Shown here: positions 12,324 through 21,955 of the stretch, in pieces
Layout: each line of letters starts with the position of its first letter
Numbering within the stretch: the first letter of the stretch is position 1
DNA from: Malus domestica
Taxonomy: Eukaryota > Streptophyta > Magnoliopsida > Rosales > Rosaceae
Assembly: GCF_042453785.1 (NCBI RefSeq)
Contig: NC_091671.1
Location: forward strand, 7,076,001-7,140,000
Reading direction: 5' to 3'
DNA length: 64,000 nucleotides
The notes under the pieces: model-generated
What the model was told of the DNA's origin: nothing
What the model saw: the letters and a program-made list of their open reading frames with translations, nothing else
Database searches by the model: none
Made by a program: the position numbers and the translations under genes

Positions 12324-12537
12324 ATGGAGCATGTGATTGTTGGGAAGTTTAAGCTGGGGAGGAAGATTGGGAGTGGGTCTTTCAAAGAACTCTATTTAGG
12401 TATGGTAATCAGTGCTTGATATCCTTTTTTCCTTAGAAAATTATTCATTGTGTTAATTTAATGTGTTTTGTAATGAAATTGCTCTTCTGGTGTTAGGTGT
12501 AAATGTACATGGTGGGGAGGAGGTTGCTGTTAAGCTG
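12324..12537 (+). pseudogene. Captured casein kinase 1 gene fragment (exons 1-2)
   Basis: Exon 1 (12324-12399) starts at ATG and reads MEHVIVGKFKLGRKIGSGSF; exon 2 (12497-12537) reads VNVHGGEEVAVKL. The split codon and GT-AG intron (12400-12496) are preserved. This is the start of the kinase N-lobe of plant CK1 (CKL) proteins: the glycine-rich loop and the ATP-binding lysine in VAVK. Two departures from the family are visible: K instead of G after GSGSF in the loop, and a missing residue where the family has QTGEE. A donor-like GTATGT follows, but no further CK1 exon is found downstream, so about 90% of the kinase is missing. Inferred Helitron capture of genomic DNA, introns included. Confidence 0.82.
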
Positions 12538-13241
12538 GTATGTGATCGATCGTCAAATCTTATATTTAGTTCTGATGTTTGGTTTATGGCTAAATGTTTG
12601 CAAGCATTGTATAGTTTTGTGCCTGATTGTAAATGGGCGGCTTCATTAATGTACTAGGGTATGTTGAGTGTGAGCTTCTGGTAATTCATTATGATTTCAT
12701 GTGTGCTTCCATATATATTGAAATTGTCCAGTTTGCTCATGGATGTTTCTGTATGATTTTGCATGTCTCCCTTGATAAAAGCTTGAGCAAAATATGCTTA
12801 TGAAATCGATATGTGGTTTAGCTTTATAATTGTGCCTGCATCTGTACTGCTTATTTGCTACCCATCTAAACATATAACTTTATATGAGATAGCCCCCCAT
12901 TTGAAAATGAGTGTTTTTATGCGATGTTTATATTTGTAGGCACTGGAATTAGTGTCTTTTGTTTTTATTTTGATCTCAGTTACTCAAAACTGAATTTTTT
13001 GTTGGTGTGAATATATATGTCAACATTTAATATCAGCATTTGGAGTGAATCAAATTCATTTTAAATTTTCTTAAATTTATTGATTATCAGATGACATAGT
13101 TAACAACTTCTGTGATTTTAAAACACTTGGAGGTGAGATTTACATAATTAAATAGTCAATTGAAAAATTGAAATGAGATGTTAGTTTTACCTGACTGATT
13201 TCTTTGTTGGGTTTATTACTGCTCAATGTTAAAACCCAAAA
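12538..13241. other. Helitron interior, intron-like sequence
   Basis: T-rich sequence between the CK1 and GPN2 fragments, probably captured intron DNA of one or both genes. No coding signal is seen. Confidence 0.35.
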
Positions 13242-13497
13242 ATGGTTTTTTGGGCAAGTGGTGATTGGCCCGCCTGTGTCAGGAAAGACCACTTACTGCA
13301 ATGGCATGTCTGAGTATATCTAGCTCATCCGAAGGTAAAAAATTTCACTCTGAATTCTGGGTTTTCAAGTTTTTCCATGGCTTCAATTTTGGTTTTTGAA
13401 TACATCTGAAATATTTACAGTGGCAATTTGTTGTTTTGGTGTGCAGGAAAGTTTTTGTGGTAAATTTGGATCATGCAGCCGATGCATTGCCGTATCC
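13242..13497 (+). pseudogene. Captured GPN-loop GTPase (GPN2-type) gene fragment
   Basis: Exon 1 (13242-13334) reads, after a one-base frameshift, [20 protein letters not shown], which is the N-terminus and Walker A of GPN-loop GTPases of the GPN2 type (QQT1 in Arabidopsis), involved in RNA polymerase assembly. After an intron (13335-13446), exon 2 reads VFVVNLDHAADALPYP, the switch region of the same family. It is clearly broken: an extra T in the run after the ATG shifts the frame, Walker A has V for G (GPPVSGKT), TAG at 13321-13323 interrupts exon 1, and similarity ends near 13497 before the GPN loop. Third unrelated gene in the same orientation inside the Helitron. Confidence 0.8.
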
Positions 13498-14580
13498 TTT
13501 TCGGGGTTTTATTTTTTTCATGTTTATTGTTCGTAATTTGTAGTGTTGCACTGCATTCCAATGTCGAATATTGAGGGTAATAAAGTAGAGCTACTGGTTC
13601 ATCTTTCATTTGATCTTCTACTAATTTCGATTGAATTCCACAAATTTTTTTTATTTGCTTAGTTTAATTTGTTGTTGTTCAATTGTTATGAAGATCTGTG
13701 AATGTGTATGAATTATTGGTTCTGATTTTTGTTGAACAATGTGAAGTTGCTTGGTGTTTTAAGTTCTTGATCCAAAGAAAGTTGCGTTATTTCGTAATGA
13801 CATTGCCGTTTGTAGTGGTTGTTTGGATTACTGTGTCATTTTATTTATGCAACACTTATATGATACCTTTCTTATTGGCTGTATGTAAATCATCAAATAT
13901 CTTATGGATTAATATGCTTACCATTTCGTATACATATGTTTTTTATTCATGTTAAAACTTTTTGTATTATTTTTGTGTTTGTCATTGGCAGGTGAATTTG
14001 TAAACATTCATAGTTATCCATAGGACCTTGAGGGAGTATGCAATTAGTATTCATATAGATGGTTATTTGTGTTAACGATGAAAGCATATGGTTTAGGTTT
14101 GTCCTCAAAATTTATGCTTAGTTGTAATAATGCTTTTGCTTAGTTGTTCATGTAAAAATGGAACAATTTTTTTTTGTACATATGTCATTTTATATTCGTT
14201 TAATGTTTGAACTTATGCTTATGAACTTGGTTATTGGTAGGGCTCTTCTAGAGGCAGTGTTGGCGTGTAGATGATGTGGAAGTAGGCGATGAGGAGGAAA
14301 TGACAAAGGTGGAGGACCAAAAGGTCTTATAGAAGAAGAAGAAGCTCAGAAGTCTGATACACCAAACAACTCCATCTGAAAGAGGAAGAATCCAAGGGTA
14401 AACCCCTTCAAACTCTTCGATTATGGTGTTCTTTAGTCGATTGCAAGACTAGAACTTGAAAAACTAACACATGCATATAATTTTTTTATGAAGGAACTGC
14501 AGTCCAGTGGTTGTATAAAACAAAAGGACAACGCATGCTCTCTCTCTCTCATAGTAGCTCTGTGTTCCTCTCCCCCCAAA
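13498..14580. other. Helitron interior, no recognised gene
   Basis: T-rich intron-like sequence. The frame 13698-13955 is hydrophobic by composition only. Near 14320-14400 is an exon-like AG-rich piece sharing wording with 8160-8230 and with 15135-15180 (CAAACTCCATCTGAAAG), pointing to internal duplications. Confidence 0.3.
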
Positions 14581-14584
14581 CCTA

Positions 14585-14652
14585 ATGGCTTCATCCCAAT
14601 TCGGAGCCTGCTCGAATCGGGACTTCTTGGAGATTCGGATCTCCAGGTGAGA
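14585..14652 (+). other. Possible captured first exon, unknown gene
   Basis: Starts ATGGCTTCATCCCAATTC and stays open to a donor-like AGGTGAGA at about 14646-14653, following a CT-rich leader typical of plant 5' UTRs. The deduced start MASSQFGACSNRDF is not one I recognise. Most of the Helitron's other exon pieces show the same pattern of a short leader, an exon and then an orphan intron. Confidence 0.3.
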
Positions 14653-14792
14653 TAATTTTCCCCAAATTGTATTCAATCTATGTTGCTTCATTTCATTTTC
14701 CATTTTAATTTGGAATTGTTGATATTTTAGGCGGGTATTGCATGTATAACCACAACAATTTTTGTGTTGGATTGGGGTCAAATTGTCCAGCT

Positions 14793-15366
14793 TTATTAGC
14801 TATTTGGTCGCCTTTGTATTTGTAATCTGAATAATATGAATTAGGGTTTTTCTGTTAGTGTCCAATTGGTCAAGAAAGGATGCTTCTTTTTTGTTATCAT
14901 GCATATTTAAGCTGTAAACATCTGAAAAACTGCTTAATTGAAGTGATATTTCCAGTTTTTTAGCTCAGTTTCAGGTTTTGACCTTTGAATTTGTTTACAT
15001 GTATCCCAGCTGAAGCTATGTACATCGTAGTTTAAGGGGATTTTGCTCAAAATCTGGAGAGCTCTCTCGCTTTGCTCTCTATGTAAACCCGAGAGAAATT
15101 CCATGGAAACATCACGCCTGCAAACGAAGTTGCAGGCCTACACACAAGCAAACTCCATCTGAAAGCCAAAGAATCCAAAGGTAAATCTCTTCAGCTTTCT
15201 TAGCTATTTGGTCCTGTGTATTTGTAATCCGAATAATATGAATTAGGGTTTTTCTGTTAGTGTCCAATTAGTGAAGAAATGATGCTTCTTTTTGTTATCA
15301 TGCATATTTAAGCTGTAAACATCTGAAAAAGCTGCTTAATTGAAGTGAGATTTCCAGTTTTTGAGC
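14793..15366 (+). repeat. Internal direct repeat of the Helitron (two about 165-bp copies)
   Basis: About 14793-14965 and 15205-15366 share GAATAATATGAATTAGGG and CATGCATATTTAAGCTGTAA with scattered differences. The spacer (14966-15204) is unique and includes an exon-like piece with CCTGCAAACGAAGTTGCAGG, itself a partial palindrome. Confidence 0.8.
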
Positions 15367-17274
15367 TCAATTTCATTTCTTATAGACAATTTTTTTTCAA
15401 GATTTCTGGGTTTCTTTTTGCTGCTTCTTTGTTAAATTACTCATCTGGAAGTTAAATTTTGTTCAAATACCAAGTATTGTTCTTCAATTAAAGATTTATG
15501 GGTTTTTTTATTGCTTCTTTTCTGTTAAATTACTCATCTAGAAGTTAATTTTGTTCAAAAACTTACTGTTCTTCAATTAATCTTACAAGAAAGCATATGA
15601 GAATGTGGCACATTAGGTGTTCGATGAAATGTGTCTGAGAATCTGTCAGTATGATATATTATAATTCTGAATCTCCTCTTCAGCTCTGGCCACAGGTGCG
15701 CGAAGGCGACATGATCCTGGTCGACAGTTCGGAGCTCTGGCGATTCTGACTAAGAAAGAGGTCAATAACAACAAGGTAATGGAATTCAATGTTTTGTGTT
15801 TGTTATAGAGGCATATTTGCAACAGTATATCAGATAATAATTCTAGATAGTATGTCCAGATGGCATAGATTGTGTTTCATGATGCATATGGCTGAAGCGG
15901 TTTTGGCTACTTTTTTTATTGCTCATTAAATTTTTTGCTGCCTTTGGCTGGTACAAATATATATAAGAAGTACTATCCTTTTATCAACTTTTACCAAGTC
16001 AAATTTAGGATCCATTTGTACTCATGCGCCATTGGGGTAAAGTGCATGTGCTTTTTTTTTCTGTTGTATATTTTCATCTAGGGGATAACGTTTTGTTGTT
16101 TGTTGGAAGGAATATTAAAACACATCCACACCCTATTTTGTCATTGTTCTAAAGTATCTCATGCTGGTTTTAGAATTCTCCCGACTTTCTAACTCAAATA
16201 TGTGCCAAGAGAACCCAACTAAAGTGGTTCGCCGCTCCATGTATGAAGTATTAGTGAATTATTTGTAATTTTACATAACCAAAAGAAAATTTTTGCGTTG
16301 TATGCATACATATTGAAATTTATGTTATAAATTTTTTGAAAAGAAACAGATGTAAATTAGAATCATACTAATATAGGTATGCTGTATACATAACTTTGAT
16401 AATACCATAAGTTCAGAATTAATCTTTAGTGTCATTAAAAAATTTATGTAAATTTATATACATAAATTTGATAGCACCATAAACTTGGGGTATTGTTATA
16501 TTTAGTACAGGCAATATGATGCCGTTCAGGTGTTTTTAACTAATATCTGCAGTTTTTCAATTCATCTGGGGTATTTGTGATTTTGAACGACACTAAAAAA
16601 TTTTATGGGTTATAGGAACTGCAGGTTAAAAAAATGGGTCAAATTCAGAGCTGCATTCGTCTTCCCTCAAAATAAGAAGAAAATGCTTCCTCAACTACAT
16701 ATTTTGCAACCTCAGGTATATTTGTGTTCTAAAGGCTTTTACTTCCTCCGGTTTCTTCAGAGCTATTATTTTACCCATATATGATTTGTAAAGTGGAAGA
16801 TTGGATTTCATATGTCTGAGTATTTAGGGTTTTGCACAATGCAAACTTGAGCTTTTGATCCAAATGGCTAGAACAGTGTACTCGACCAATTTCATATCCT
16901 CTTGGGCTAATGAGAGTATATTACTTGCCACTGGGGAATTCACTTCATATAAGCCATAGAGAGAGAGAGAGAGAGAGAGAGTCACATTTTTGTTTTTTTT
17001 TTTTTGGATTTGGTAACTGAAATTTTATATGTGTGAACTACATGTTTCTTCTGTTTCTTAAGGAAACAGAAATTTTTTGGAAACCATCTCTTTCTAATCA
17101 AAGACATTGTGCAATGTGTTTATATGCCAACTCACTTGAATGTATATAAAAGCAAAACAGCTTCACTTATTGACCTCAATTCACTCATGTATCCCTCTGT
17201 TTGTTCACGATTGTGTTGAATTTATTCAATTTAAATATATTTTATTCATTTGATTATACCTGAAACAACAGGTT
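15367..17274. other. Helitron interior, no recognised gene
   Basis: AT-rich. An exon-like piece at about 15684-15776 has an acceptor CAG before and GTAATG after it; in one frame it contains LAILTKKEVNNNK, unassigned. A short (GA)n microsatellite lies at 16963-16981. The frames here are short and not convincing. Confidence 0.35.
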
Positions 17275-17305
17275 CCCGCAACAACGTGCGGGCATATTTT
17301 CTCGT
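17275..17305 (+). other. Helitron 3' terminal hairpin and end
   Basis: A 6-bp perfect GC stem CCCGCA/TGCGGG with a 6-base loop, followed by CATATTTT and the end CTCGT, then host T. This matches the known 3' end of Helitrons (hairpin about 10-13 bp before CTRRT) except for C in place of the first purine. Confidence 0.7.
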
Positions 17306-17850
17306 TATATATATTACAATGTGACTGGAATTGTAGTACCCAACATTTTGTTGTCCATGAAGTGGCCAACTCGCCCTCTCTGATATTCTTTAGTCCGGTC
17401 CATTTTGAGTTTAACCAAACTCATTCTTTTTATAAGCAATGTATTGTGGGCATCGTTGGAGCACGAGACATTATTTTATAATTCCTCTTTGGTTGAGCTA
17501 TTAATGTCATTGTTTAACAATTTAGTGATATTTATCTTTACTTGTAGATGAGAGGTTTCAGGTTCGAATCTCGGGAGTGATGATTTGTTGTAAATATACC
17601 ATAAAAGAAGAAGAAAAAAAAAAGCAAATCATCATTTACCACAGTAGTAGAAAGGTGTTGAGCCCTTGTATATGATGGCGTGAGTTTGAACGTAGTTGGT
17701 AACTAATCTAACATGTAATCTAACAAAATTTATCATTTGATAAAAAAAAATATAATACAAAAACACGAAAATGCCCTTAAAGTCCAAAGTGCCCCCCTCT
17801 GCCCTGCCGCTTCCTGCAAGTTCTTTCCTCGCCCCTATTTCCCTCACTTT
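17306..17850. repeat. Segmental-duplication flank, right of the Helitron
   Basis: Resumes the block A/B similarity exactly where it stopped at 7914. It matches 37411-37760, for example TGAAGTGGCCAACTCG and AAACACGAAAATGCCCTTAA. Similarity to block B is lost near 17830-17850. No gene is seen. Confidence 0.8.
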
Positions 17851-18258
17851 CTCCCTATCAGACGTTCGAAGACTCAAAACTGTTTTTAACTCTCTCCCTC
17901 TCTCTCACTCTCTCCTTCTCACTCTTAAATGTCGCCCTTTCTCACTCATACGCACGCTCAATGATCTCTGAAGCACCAATTGCTCTTCGCTTTGGCTCTC
18001 TGCATCTCACCAGAGGTAAAATGCCCCAAATTTATTTATTTATTTTTTTACTTTTTCCTCTAAATTTAATTCAATGAATTTTTTGTGTACCCTTGCAGTA
18101 ATACAGGAAGATTTTTGTAGTATTTCTACTTGCTGGATGATACTGAAATAATTATTGGGAGTTTGAAGAATTTCTGGTTTGTATGATATATTTGCTAAAA
18201 GACCCAAAATTTTGAAGCAGAGCGGCGGTATTTGATAAGAAAATCATCTGATGAGTCA
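17851..18258. other. CT-rich leader-like sequence
   Basis: A pyrimidine-rich stretch (17885-17945), an ATG-containing short frame and a donor-like AGAGGTAAAATG (about 18011-18022) look like the 5' UTR and first intron of a plant gene, possibly the leader of the TTF/hAT-like element that follows. Nothing firmer can be said. Confidence 0.3.
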
Positions 18259-19199
18259 ATGGAGTCGTCATCGCCTCCAAAGGAGAACGAAAAAAGCTCG
18301 AAACAAGCTTGCGTAGAAATCAACTTGGAAGATCTTGCTGTTGATCCCGGGCTGCGCACTCGAATTTGGGATTAGCATCCCAGTTCAAGTTCGAGAGTAA
18401 GTTCGAAGAGCATATATACAAAAGGGTCCTTTTCAGAGTCGAGACCATGACTTCCCCAGCAAGAATACTAGTGAGGGACCGAGAAAGTTTATATCTGCTT
18501 GGTTTATGATTTTCCGACTTGGTTGGTATTGTCTATGTTGTTATCTGTTTAAGCTAAATACAGGAGAGCAAGCCGGCGGTGATTGCTTGGTTAGTAAAGG
18601 GTTTTCGAATTGGAAGAAGGAAAGGTTGCAGGGTCATGTTGGAGGACGGAATAGCGGCCTCAACCAAGCTTGGAGAACCTGTGATGCTTTATTAAAGCAA
18701 CACCAAGCATGAATATGAAGGTTCAAACAACGAAGGAGTTTTTCTTGGACTCTGGAACTTCCACTGTGGTCGTCATGAGGAGTTAAAAGTTATCACATTG
18801 AGAAATTCTCCCTTAAGTCTGAAGTTGACTTCACCTGATACTCAGAAGGACATCATAACTACTTTTTCAGTGAAATTATCAATGCAATCGTTAAAGATAT
18901 TGGTAGTTCGTACTTTTCCATTCTTATCGATGAGCTTCATGACATGTCTTCAATGAAGCAATTGGCTATTGTAATACGTTTTGTGGATAAAGGTCAACTG
19001 ATCGAGCCTTTTTTTTATGTGTTGTACAAGCCACTGATAATACTGCTGACTCACTTAAGGTGGCTATTGATGATTTCTTTTCTACCCATGGATTAAGCAT
19101 GTCAAAGCTAGGGGCAAGGTTATGGTGGGACTAGTAATATGATTGGTGAGTTGAATAGTATTAAGACACTTATAATGAAGGAGAATGAGTGCATTTTAC
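18259..19199 (+). pseudogene. TTF-type zinc-finger / hAT-like transposase, N-terminal half
   Basis: The translation of several frames follows the plant 'TTF-type zinc finger protein with hAT dimerisation domain' (DUF4371) family. The pieces are INLEDLAVDPGLRTRIWD, then YTKGSF near 18415 (family YLQKGPCQP), CLCCYLFK...GEQAGGDCLVSKGFSNWKKE, DIGSSYFSILIDE, QLAIVIRFVDKGQLIEPF and MKENEC. There are many stops and frameshifts (for example the TAG in 18373-18375), so it is dead. These proteins derive from domesticated or mobile hAT-type transposases. Similarity breaks off near 19199, where a minus-strand glycosyltransferase fragment begins. The C-terminal half appears at 24120-24935, so one ancestral element was split by insertions. 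Confidence 0.8.
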
Positions 19200-19204
19200 G
19201 TTCG

Positions 19205-20343
19205 TTACTTTGCTCACGGCAGCGAGAGACACGAAATGCCCACGCCCTCACGAAAGTACTGTCGGCGTTCTCCAACAAGGACGTAGTCGTCTTGCTTGAG
19301 GACGAGCGAGTGCTCCAGATAACTGTTCGCCATCCGAACCACCCACAAGAAAGGCTGCTTGCTGTTGGCCAGACCCCATGCCATTGCAGCTAGTTTTTTA
19401 CTGTCCATGAATGCTGTGCTTCCTAGGCTTACATAGATGACAGAGTTGTGTGCTTGTTTAACGAGCCATGACGTACAACTCTGGTCCTCTTTCAACAAGC
19501 TTGTAGACGGGGATGGAACAGTTTTGTGCAGAGGACCGGTAGGAAATAACGGAATTTGGTACTCTTTTTGAAGCCGTGCCAGCGATGATTGTTCAAGGCC
19601 GTCCCGGTGTTCCAAATGACGGCTGAAGATGACCTTTGAATCGTGTGCTTTCACTAGTAGTTGCAGTAAGCCGTCCAAAACTCTGCCATCTTAATGGTTG
19701 GAGTCCTGGTGCCAGTTCCAGCATTATAGAATCTGTACACAGAATGGTCAAGCATCAGAGATCTTAAGGTTAGTGCAGACAGTTGCAAAAGTTATAAAAA
19801 TCATAGAGTCATCGAGTCTTTTTCCCTTAAAAAGGTTAAAATCAATCAATTAATTGATCAATTTGATGCATTTACATCTCATAGTTATTGTGTCAAGACG
19901 GAATTCGAAAAATTTGAGATGTCTGATTGTTACCTTGAATTGAAAAGTAACCATCTTATAGGAATTACTTGGTAAGTCATCGTGTTTGCTGCACTGCTAG
20001 TAGTCAATATAATGCTAGGCAACCCTAGATGATTAGCCACCTCTACTGTACTCATCATAGATGATGCATGAAATCTTGGAGTGGGGACTTGCAGTTAGAC
20101 ATTAAAGCCTAATATTGCAGCAATAAAATTGTGGGACGAGATATTTTTCTCTCATAAGCCATCGGATATCTCTAAGAAATCGAAATCAGGGTAGTTCGAA
20201 GGAAAGTTGAAGTTGGTGTGAGGGACTGTGATGTAGAAGCCCTCGGAGTGAAAGATAGCGCCCAGTTGAAGTATTGGAGTTATGTTCCCTTGGAATGGGC
20301 ATGGAGCCAGCACTAATCTGTGGCTTGTACGTTGTGTTTCCAT
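19205..20343 (-). pseudogene. Truncated UDP-glycosyltransferase (UGT76-like)
   Basis: Exon 1 (19969-20343) starts [19 protein letters not shown] and [11 protein letters not shown], the acceptor-binding N-domain start of plant UGT76-type glycosyltransferases. It degenerates through a frameshifted CKSPLQDFMHH and an out-of-frame ANHLGLPS. A possible intron (19733-19968) follows. Exon 2 (about 19214-19732) reads [39 protein letters not shown] and [14 protein letters not shown], the linker and start of the sugar-donor domain. It is truncated before the PSPG box (WAPQ...HCGWNS), so it cannot bind UDP-sugar. It sits antisense inside the dismembered TTF-type element, suggesting capture or insertion. 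Confidence 0.82.
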
Positions 20344-20377
20344 TGCCCTTAAGATTTGTGTAGCTAAAAGGAGTACT

Positions 20378-20575
20378 TCACATGGTGGACATTATGAAGG
20401 CTTATGATATTCTGGATTGGGAATTTCTTTTAGACACTCTTTCAGATTTCCAACTTCTATGATTAATTGAATTTGTTGTTGTGTGAATAGTACTAAGTTT
20501 TTAGTTTCAGTTAACGGCAAGCTAGCGAGTTTTTTCTCCTAGTAAAAGGGGGCAAAGGCAAGGGGACGCTCTAGT
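20378..20575 (+). pseudogene. LINE (non-LTR) reverse-transcriptase fragment
   Basis: [19 protein letters not shown] followed, after frameshifts and stops, by FSPSKRGQRQGDALV matches the catalytic-core spacing of plant LINE reverse transcriptases (VDxxKAYDxVxWxFL ... FFxSxRGLRQGDPLSP). Only about 65 codons remain and P is replaced by A after RQGD. It abuts the glycosyltransferase fragment and is not functional. Confidence 0.75.
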
Positions 20576-20589
20576 TGCTACAACATCCT

Positions 20590-21123
20590 AGTTTGCAAAT
20601 CGTTTGAAACAGAAATCAAAACCGTTTGAAACCAAATTGAACCGCAATCAAATGGTTTGGTTTTATCTTGATTGGTTTAAGCTTCAAATTCACACCGAAC
20701 CGAACTGGCAAAAAATTCAGTTTCACTTTAAAACCGCACAGAACCAAACCGTGTCCATCCCTGGTCTGCATTGGAGGAAAACTGGGGAAAACCTCCCGGT
20801 AACCTCAACTCTGATGGAGAAAATGTATTGGAGATTGAAGATTGTGAATTTTTGTTTTTGTTGTTCTCCATAAGATTTCCATTCAAAATTTCTATACGAT
20901 TTTTTGCCTTCTCTTGTAATTTCACTATGATTACATACCATAATTGAATAGTACAAATTAGTCCCGCCTGTTGCCTTGTGGGCTTCAAGTCCTTGGTGAC
21001 CCTCCGACAGCCAAGGAAACGACAACCCACTTCTGAGATCGGAAGCTAGCGTATGGAGACGGCGTGTCGGAGATTGTCTTGACGGTGGATTCGAGCTGTG
21101 GCATCTGAATCTTCTTGAAACCG
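20590..21123. other. Degenerate AACCG/AAACC-rich repeat and unassigned sequence
   Basis: 20590-20765 is rich in AACCGAACC-like and TTTGAAACC-like motifs, common at ends of plant hAT or MULE elements, but no paired end was found. 20766-21123 contains a 142-codon minus-strand frame (20723-21151) with an Arg/Ser-rich composition that I cannot assign and do not treat as a gene. Confidence 0.35.
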
Positions 21124-21284
21124 GTACCTGGCTGACTTGCAGAGCCACCATCGCAAAGAAGAAGAATCCGAAAAGCCCAAACCTTATCTTTTTCTCCTAT
21201 AACGATGTCGTTTTAGTGAATTGCTTTTACGTTCTCAAACGTCCATGTCAAAATTCAATTAAACCCAACAATATTCATCACAAT
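21124..21284. repeat. Partial copy of CNL-cluster flank
   Basis: GACTTGCAGAGCCACCATCG and the following CTATAACGATGTCGTTTTAG match 7240-7330 and 36728-36810. It is a small displaced copy of the segmental-duplication flank. Confidence 0.6.
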
Positions 21285-21955
21285 TTACATCATTTCATGG
21301 TAGAAACGTTGCAATTAAAATTGTGCATATTATTGTATAAAAATATCTCGAAAAAAATTTATTCTTTTGTTTTTGGTCAAAGAACTAATTTCATTAAAGA
21401 TAAAACAAATTAAAGTATCGTTTGCTAAAAACACACTAAAGTAAAAGTGCAGTCTTTTACAAAAGTAAAGTAAGGAAACAAGCCCCAAAAGTAAGGTAAA
21501 ATTTATTCATTTTGATGTCGTTTAGTCATGCAAATTAAATGAATATTTTTAAAATAGTGGTGTTATCAACACTTTTTTTTTTAGAAAAATTAATGAAAAA
21601 TGTTTGAAAACTTGAGTTTTTACGAAAATGACAAAATAAAGGGTAAAGTAAATAGTACCAGAATTGACTTTTTAGTGTAAAAATATAATTTTTCGTTAAA
21701 GTGAATAGTATCATGAGTTTTTGTTAAAGTTTTTTTTTTTTTACTTTAACACATCTTTACTAATTTCTATCCTTTAAAATAATGTTTTTTTTTTGGGGGA
21801 AAACTTAAAATAGTGTTTTTTAGCCAAATTAGAACTGCATAAGTAAACCTAATACATCAAATTAACAATGCAATTGCTATAACTTTACTTTTTGCATATC
21901 TCAAAACATTCAACGCACACATTAAAATCCCACGTGACTCACTCATAAGGCGAGG
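21285..21955 (+). repeat. Left arm of a large inverted repeat
   Basis: This stretch is the reverse complement, with indels, of 26895-27390. Landmarks are TTAGTCATGCAAATTAAATG against CATTCAATTTGCATGACTAA, and TAACAATGCAATTGCTATAA against TTATAGCAGTTGCATTGTTA. The left arm is longer because of an insertion at about 21577-21745 that is missing from the right arm. Confidence 0.82.
21577..21745. mobile_element. MITE-like insertion in the left inverted-repeat arm
   Basis: About 170 bp, AT-rich, with GTAAATAGTACCAG and TTTTTCGTTAAAGTGAATAG. A relative lies at about 25900-26050 (GTGAATAGTGTC ... ATTTTTCGTAAAAAATAAAC). The right arm reads through this position (about 27097-27110) without it. Exact ends are blurred by T-runs. 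Confidence 0.5.

Larger units (their letters stand above)
7915..17305 (+). mobile_element. Helitron-like element (about 9.4 kb) with captured gene fragments
   Basis: Comparison with block B gives the insertion limits. B reads GATATTATATATTTATAATG without a break (about 37401-37420). Here GATATTA is followed by 9391 extra bases, then TATATATTACAATGTGACT. The right end has Helitron geometry: a GC hairpin CCCGCA-ACAACG-TGCGGG at 17275-17292, then 13 bases to a terminus CTCGT at 17305 (plant consensus CTRRT). There are no terminal inverted repeats and no clear target duplication, as expected for A^T insertion. The 5' end is uncertain by a few bases (7915, or TC at 7921). No Rep/helicase gene is visible, so it is non-autonomous. 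It carries exon-intron fragments of several host genes, all on the plus strand. Confidence 0.78.

Noticed and set aside
17560-17585. Possible tRNA (GGTTCGAATC phrase near 17572)
   Set aside because: A T-arm-like GGTTCGAATCTCGGG appears but no acceptor stem, D-arm or anticodon arm can be paired around it; the similar phrase in block B is not conserved.
20723-21151. 142-codon minus-strand frame
   Set aside because: No family recognised, unusual Arg/Ser composition, overlaps degenerate AACCG repeats and debris.
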